Part shown: in pieces, positions 5,801-6,625 of the stretch | Numbering within the stretch: position 1 is the stretch's first letter | Layout: each line of letters opens with the position of its first letter | From: Thermoplasmata archaeon | Lineage (GTDB): Archaea > Thermoplasmatota > Thermoplasmata > Lutacidiplasmatales > UBA184 | Reading direction: 5' to 3' | Length of the DNA: 6,625 bases | NCBI GenBank assembly: GCA_030044475.1 | Contig: JASHVP010000015.1 | Coordinates: 1 to 6,625, forward strand | Translations under genes and position numbers: made by a program | The notes under the pieces: generated by a model | Told to the model about the DNA's origin: nothing | Databases searched by the model: none | Seen by the model: only the letters and a program-made list of their open reading frames with translations

Positions 5801-6337
5801 TCACCCCACGGGCCCGCCGTCCTCCACGAGGCCCGGGTCGAGGAGGTACGTCCGCGTTCCGTGCGGGCCGCTCAGCTCGACGACGTCGACCGGCCCCGGG
5901 GAGAGCAGGCCGGCCCGGTACCGTCGGAGGAGCCGGGTCCGGAGCTCGCCGAGCGGAGGGAACTCCCGCCGCGTCCCGAACCGTCCGACGACATAGGTCG
6001 CCTCGGGGCGGACCTCGACGGCGCGGGGGGCGTTCGAGAGCGAGAGGAGGGCCCCGGCGGTCGCGATCACGACCGCGATCGCGCTGAACAGCTCGAGGCC
6101 GGAGGTGGCGGAGGGGCGGGTCCCGCCGGGCGCGAGGCGGTCGAAGGCGACCAGCGCGCCGTAGAGGACCGCCATCGCGGTCAGGAACAGGGTCGCCACG
6201 CGCGCCGAGCGTCGGGCCGCGTTTCGGTTGGGTCGGAGCTCGACGGCGTACGGCCGGGCCGGCGCCCCCCCCGCGCCCCCGGGCGACTCCGCCCCGGTAC
6301 GGACGCGGGGGATCCGGACCGGACGGGGGGACGCCAC
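5801..6337 (-). CDS. Small two-TM membrane protein with possible PH-like cytoplasmic domain
   Basis: The family is not recognised. The 178-residue protein starts with a basic, Pro/Gly-rich stretch (1-46), followed by a helix at about 47-67 (VATLFLTAMAVLYGALVAF), a 15-residue loop, a second helix at about 80-101 (LFSAIAVVIATAGALLSL), and a soluble C-terminal part (104-178). That part, with AVEVRPEATYVVGRFGTRRE and later VDVVELSGPHGTRTYLLDP, looks like a run of beta strands as in the small PH-like domains of bacterial and archaeal membrane proteins; this is a guess from pattern alone. Basic residues before helix 1 and after helix 2 suggest both ends face the cytoplasm. The start is the GTG at 6337: there is no in-frame alternative before a stop near 6372. 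A TATA box lies about 39 nt upstream. The gene converges on the basic-tailed protein gene, with only 10 nt between stops. Confidence 0.72.
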   Translation of the reverse strand: MASPRPVRIPRVRTGAESPGGAGGAPARPYAVELRPNRNAARRSARVATLFLTAMAVLYGALVAFDRLAPGGTRPSATSGLELFSAIAVVIATAGALLSLSNAPRAVEVRPEATYVVGRFGTRREFPPLGELRTRLLRRYRAGLLSPGPVDVVELSGPHGTRTYLLDPGLVEDGGPVG

Positions 6338-6372
6338 GGAAGTACCCGCCGTCTCCCTCCGAGGTCCGCCTC

Positions 6373-6379
6373 CATAAAC
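6373..6379 (-). promoter_or_regulatory. Probable TATA box of the two-TM protein gene
   Basis: The minus strand reads GTTTATG within the 76-nt gap after the dehydrogenase stop, centred 39 nt before the GTG at 6337. A transcription start about 25 nt downstream would give a leader of about 14 nt. GGAGGGAG at 6360-6353 looks like an SD sequence but lies 15 nt from the GTG and probably upstream of the transcription start, so it may not be used. Confidence 0.5.
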
Positions 6380-6413
6380 CTAGGCCGCGAGCCGCGGCGG
6401 CCCGACCGGCGCC

Positions 6414-6625
6414 TCAGGCGTCCCGCTGCGCGTCGTGTCCGACGTCGGATCCGGCGGGCATCGGCAGCGGCGCGGTGAGGTCCACGAGCGGGACCTTGCG
6501 CGCGATCTCCGCCGCCATCGCGGAACAGCTCGAGGGCGGCACCGGTCGTTGCGTGTACCCGGGGAGGGCGAGGTCGTACGTCACGACCCGCTTCTCCGCG
6601 ATCGTCTCCCACACCGCGCGGAAGA
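6414..6625 (-). CDS. C-terminal fragment of an isocitrate/isopropylmalate-type dehydrogenase
   Basis: Only the last 70 residues are in the window; the 5' part lies past the right edge. The visible protein begins FRAVWETIAEKRVVTYDLAL. The pattern of a helix with Glu-Thr-Ile, then VTYDLA, is the C-terminal signature of the beta-decarboxylating dehydrogenases (isocitrate and 3-isopropylmalate dehydrogenases), which in this position read close to KTIAEGKVTYDLARLMEGA. SCSAMAAEIARKV follows, matching the usual cysteine/threonine-serine-glu/ala-phe-ala helix near the end of isocitrate dehydrogenases. A further stretch of about 25 residues, rich in Pro, Ala and Asp, forms an extra tail. VTYDLA favours isocitrate dehydrogenase of the TCA cycle over isopropylmalate dehydrogenase, but this cannot be settled from the fragment. 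A GTG at 6614 is within the conserved helix and is not the true start. Confidence 0.62.
   Translation of the reverse strand, partial: FRAVWETIAEKRVVTYDLALPGYTQRPVPPSSCSAMAAEIARKVPLVDLTAPLPMPAGSDVGHDAQRDA

Noticed and set aside
1..6625. CRISPR arrays, tRNA or rRNA genes, insertion sequences and att-like repeats.
   Set aside because: I looked for spaced repeats, cloverleaf features, transposase motifs and terminal repeats and saw none.

Overview
The window is very GC-rich, densely packed archaeal chromosomal DNA. Three things point to an archaeon: the cluster ftsZ - secE - spt5 - rpl11 on the minus strand (a gene order known from euryarchaea), a gene for the archaeal pterin enzyme MptE, and archaeal-type TATA boxes 30-43 nt ahead of start codons. 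The high GC, together with an odd Spt5 and L11, suggests an uncultured GC-rich lineage, perhaps within Thermoplasmatota. That placement is inference; no rRNA is present to test it.

Layout. Positions 1-2664 (minus) hold the core-machinery operon in transcription order: FtsZ (cell division), SecE (translocon gamma subunit), Spt5 (elongation factor, here with a long N-terminal extension) and the first 100 codons of ribosomal protein L11, which runs off the left edge. The genes are 9 nt and 17 nt apart, then overlap by 11 nt. A 71-nt divergent region (2665-2735) with one palindromic TATA box separates ftsZ from plus-strand mptE (2736-3479). The 3' end of mptE overlaps by 37 nt the 3' end of a large minus-strand polytopic membrane protein (3443-5281), probably a GT-C-type glycosyltransferase. 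A second divergent promoter region (5282-5412) leads rightward to a 125-residue protein with a histone-H1-like Lys/Ala/Pro tail. That gene converges, 10 nt apart, on a small two-TM membrane protein (5801-6337, minus). The right edge (6414-6625, minus) is the C-terminus of what looks like an isocitrate/isopropylmalate-type dehydrogenase.

Functionally, the left operon couples division, secretion, transcription elongation and translation. The right half is a set of single genes with their own promoters, for cofactor synthesis, the cell envelope, a possible nucleoid protein and central metabolism. No non-coding stretch exceeds about 130 nt. I saw no tRNA, rRNA, CRISPR array, insertion sequence or other sign of mobile DNA. 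I found no complete new multi-gene system. The most unusual items are the Spt5 beta-rich N-terminal domain, the basic-tailed small protein, the proline-poor L11 loop and the shared TATA box.
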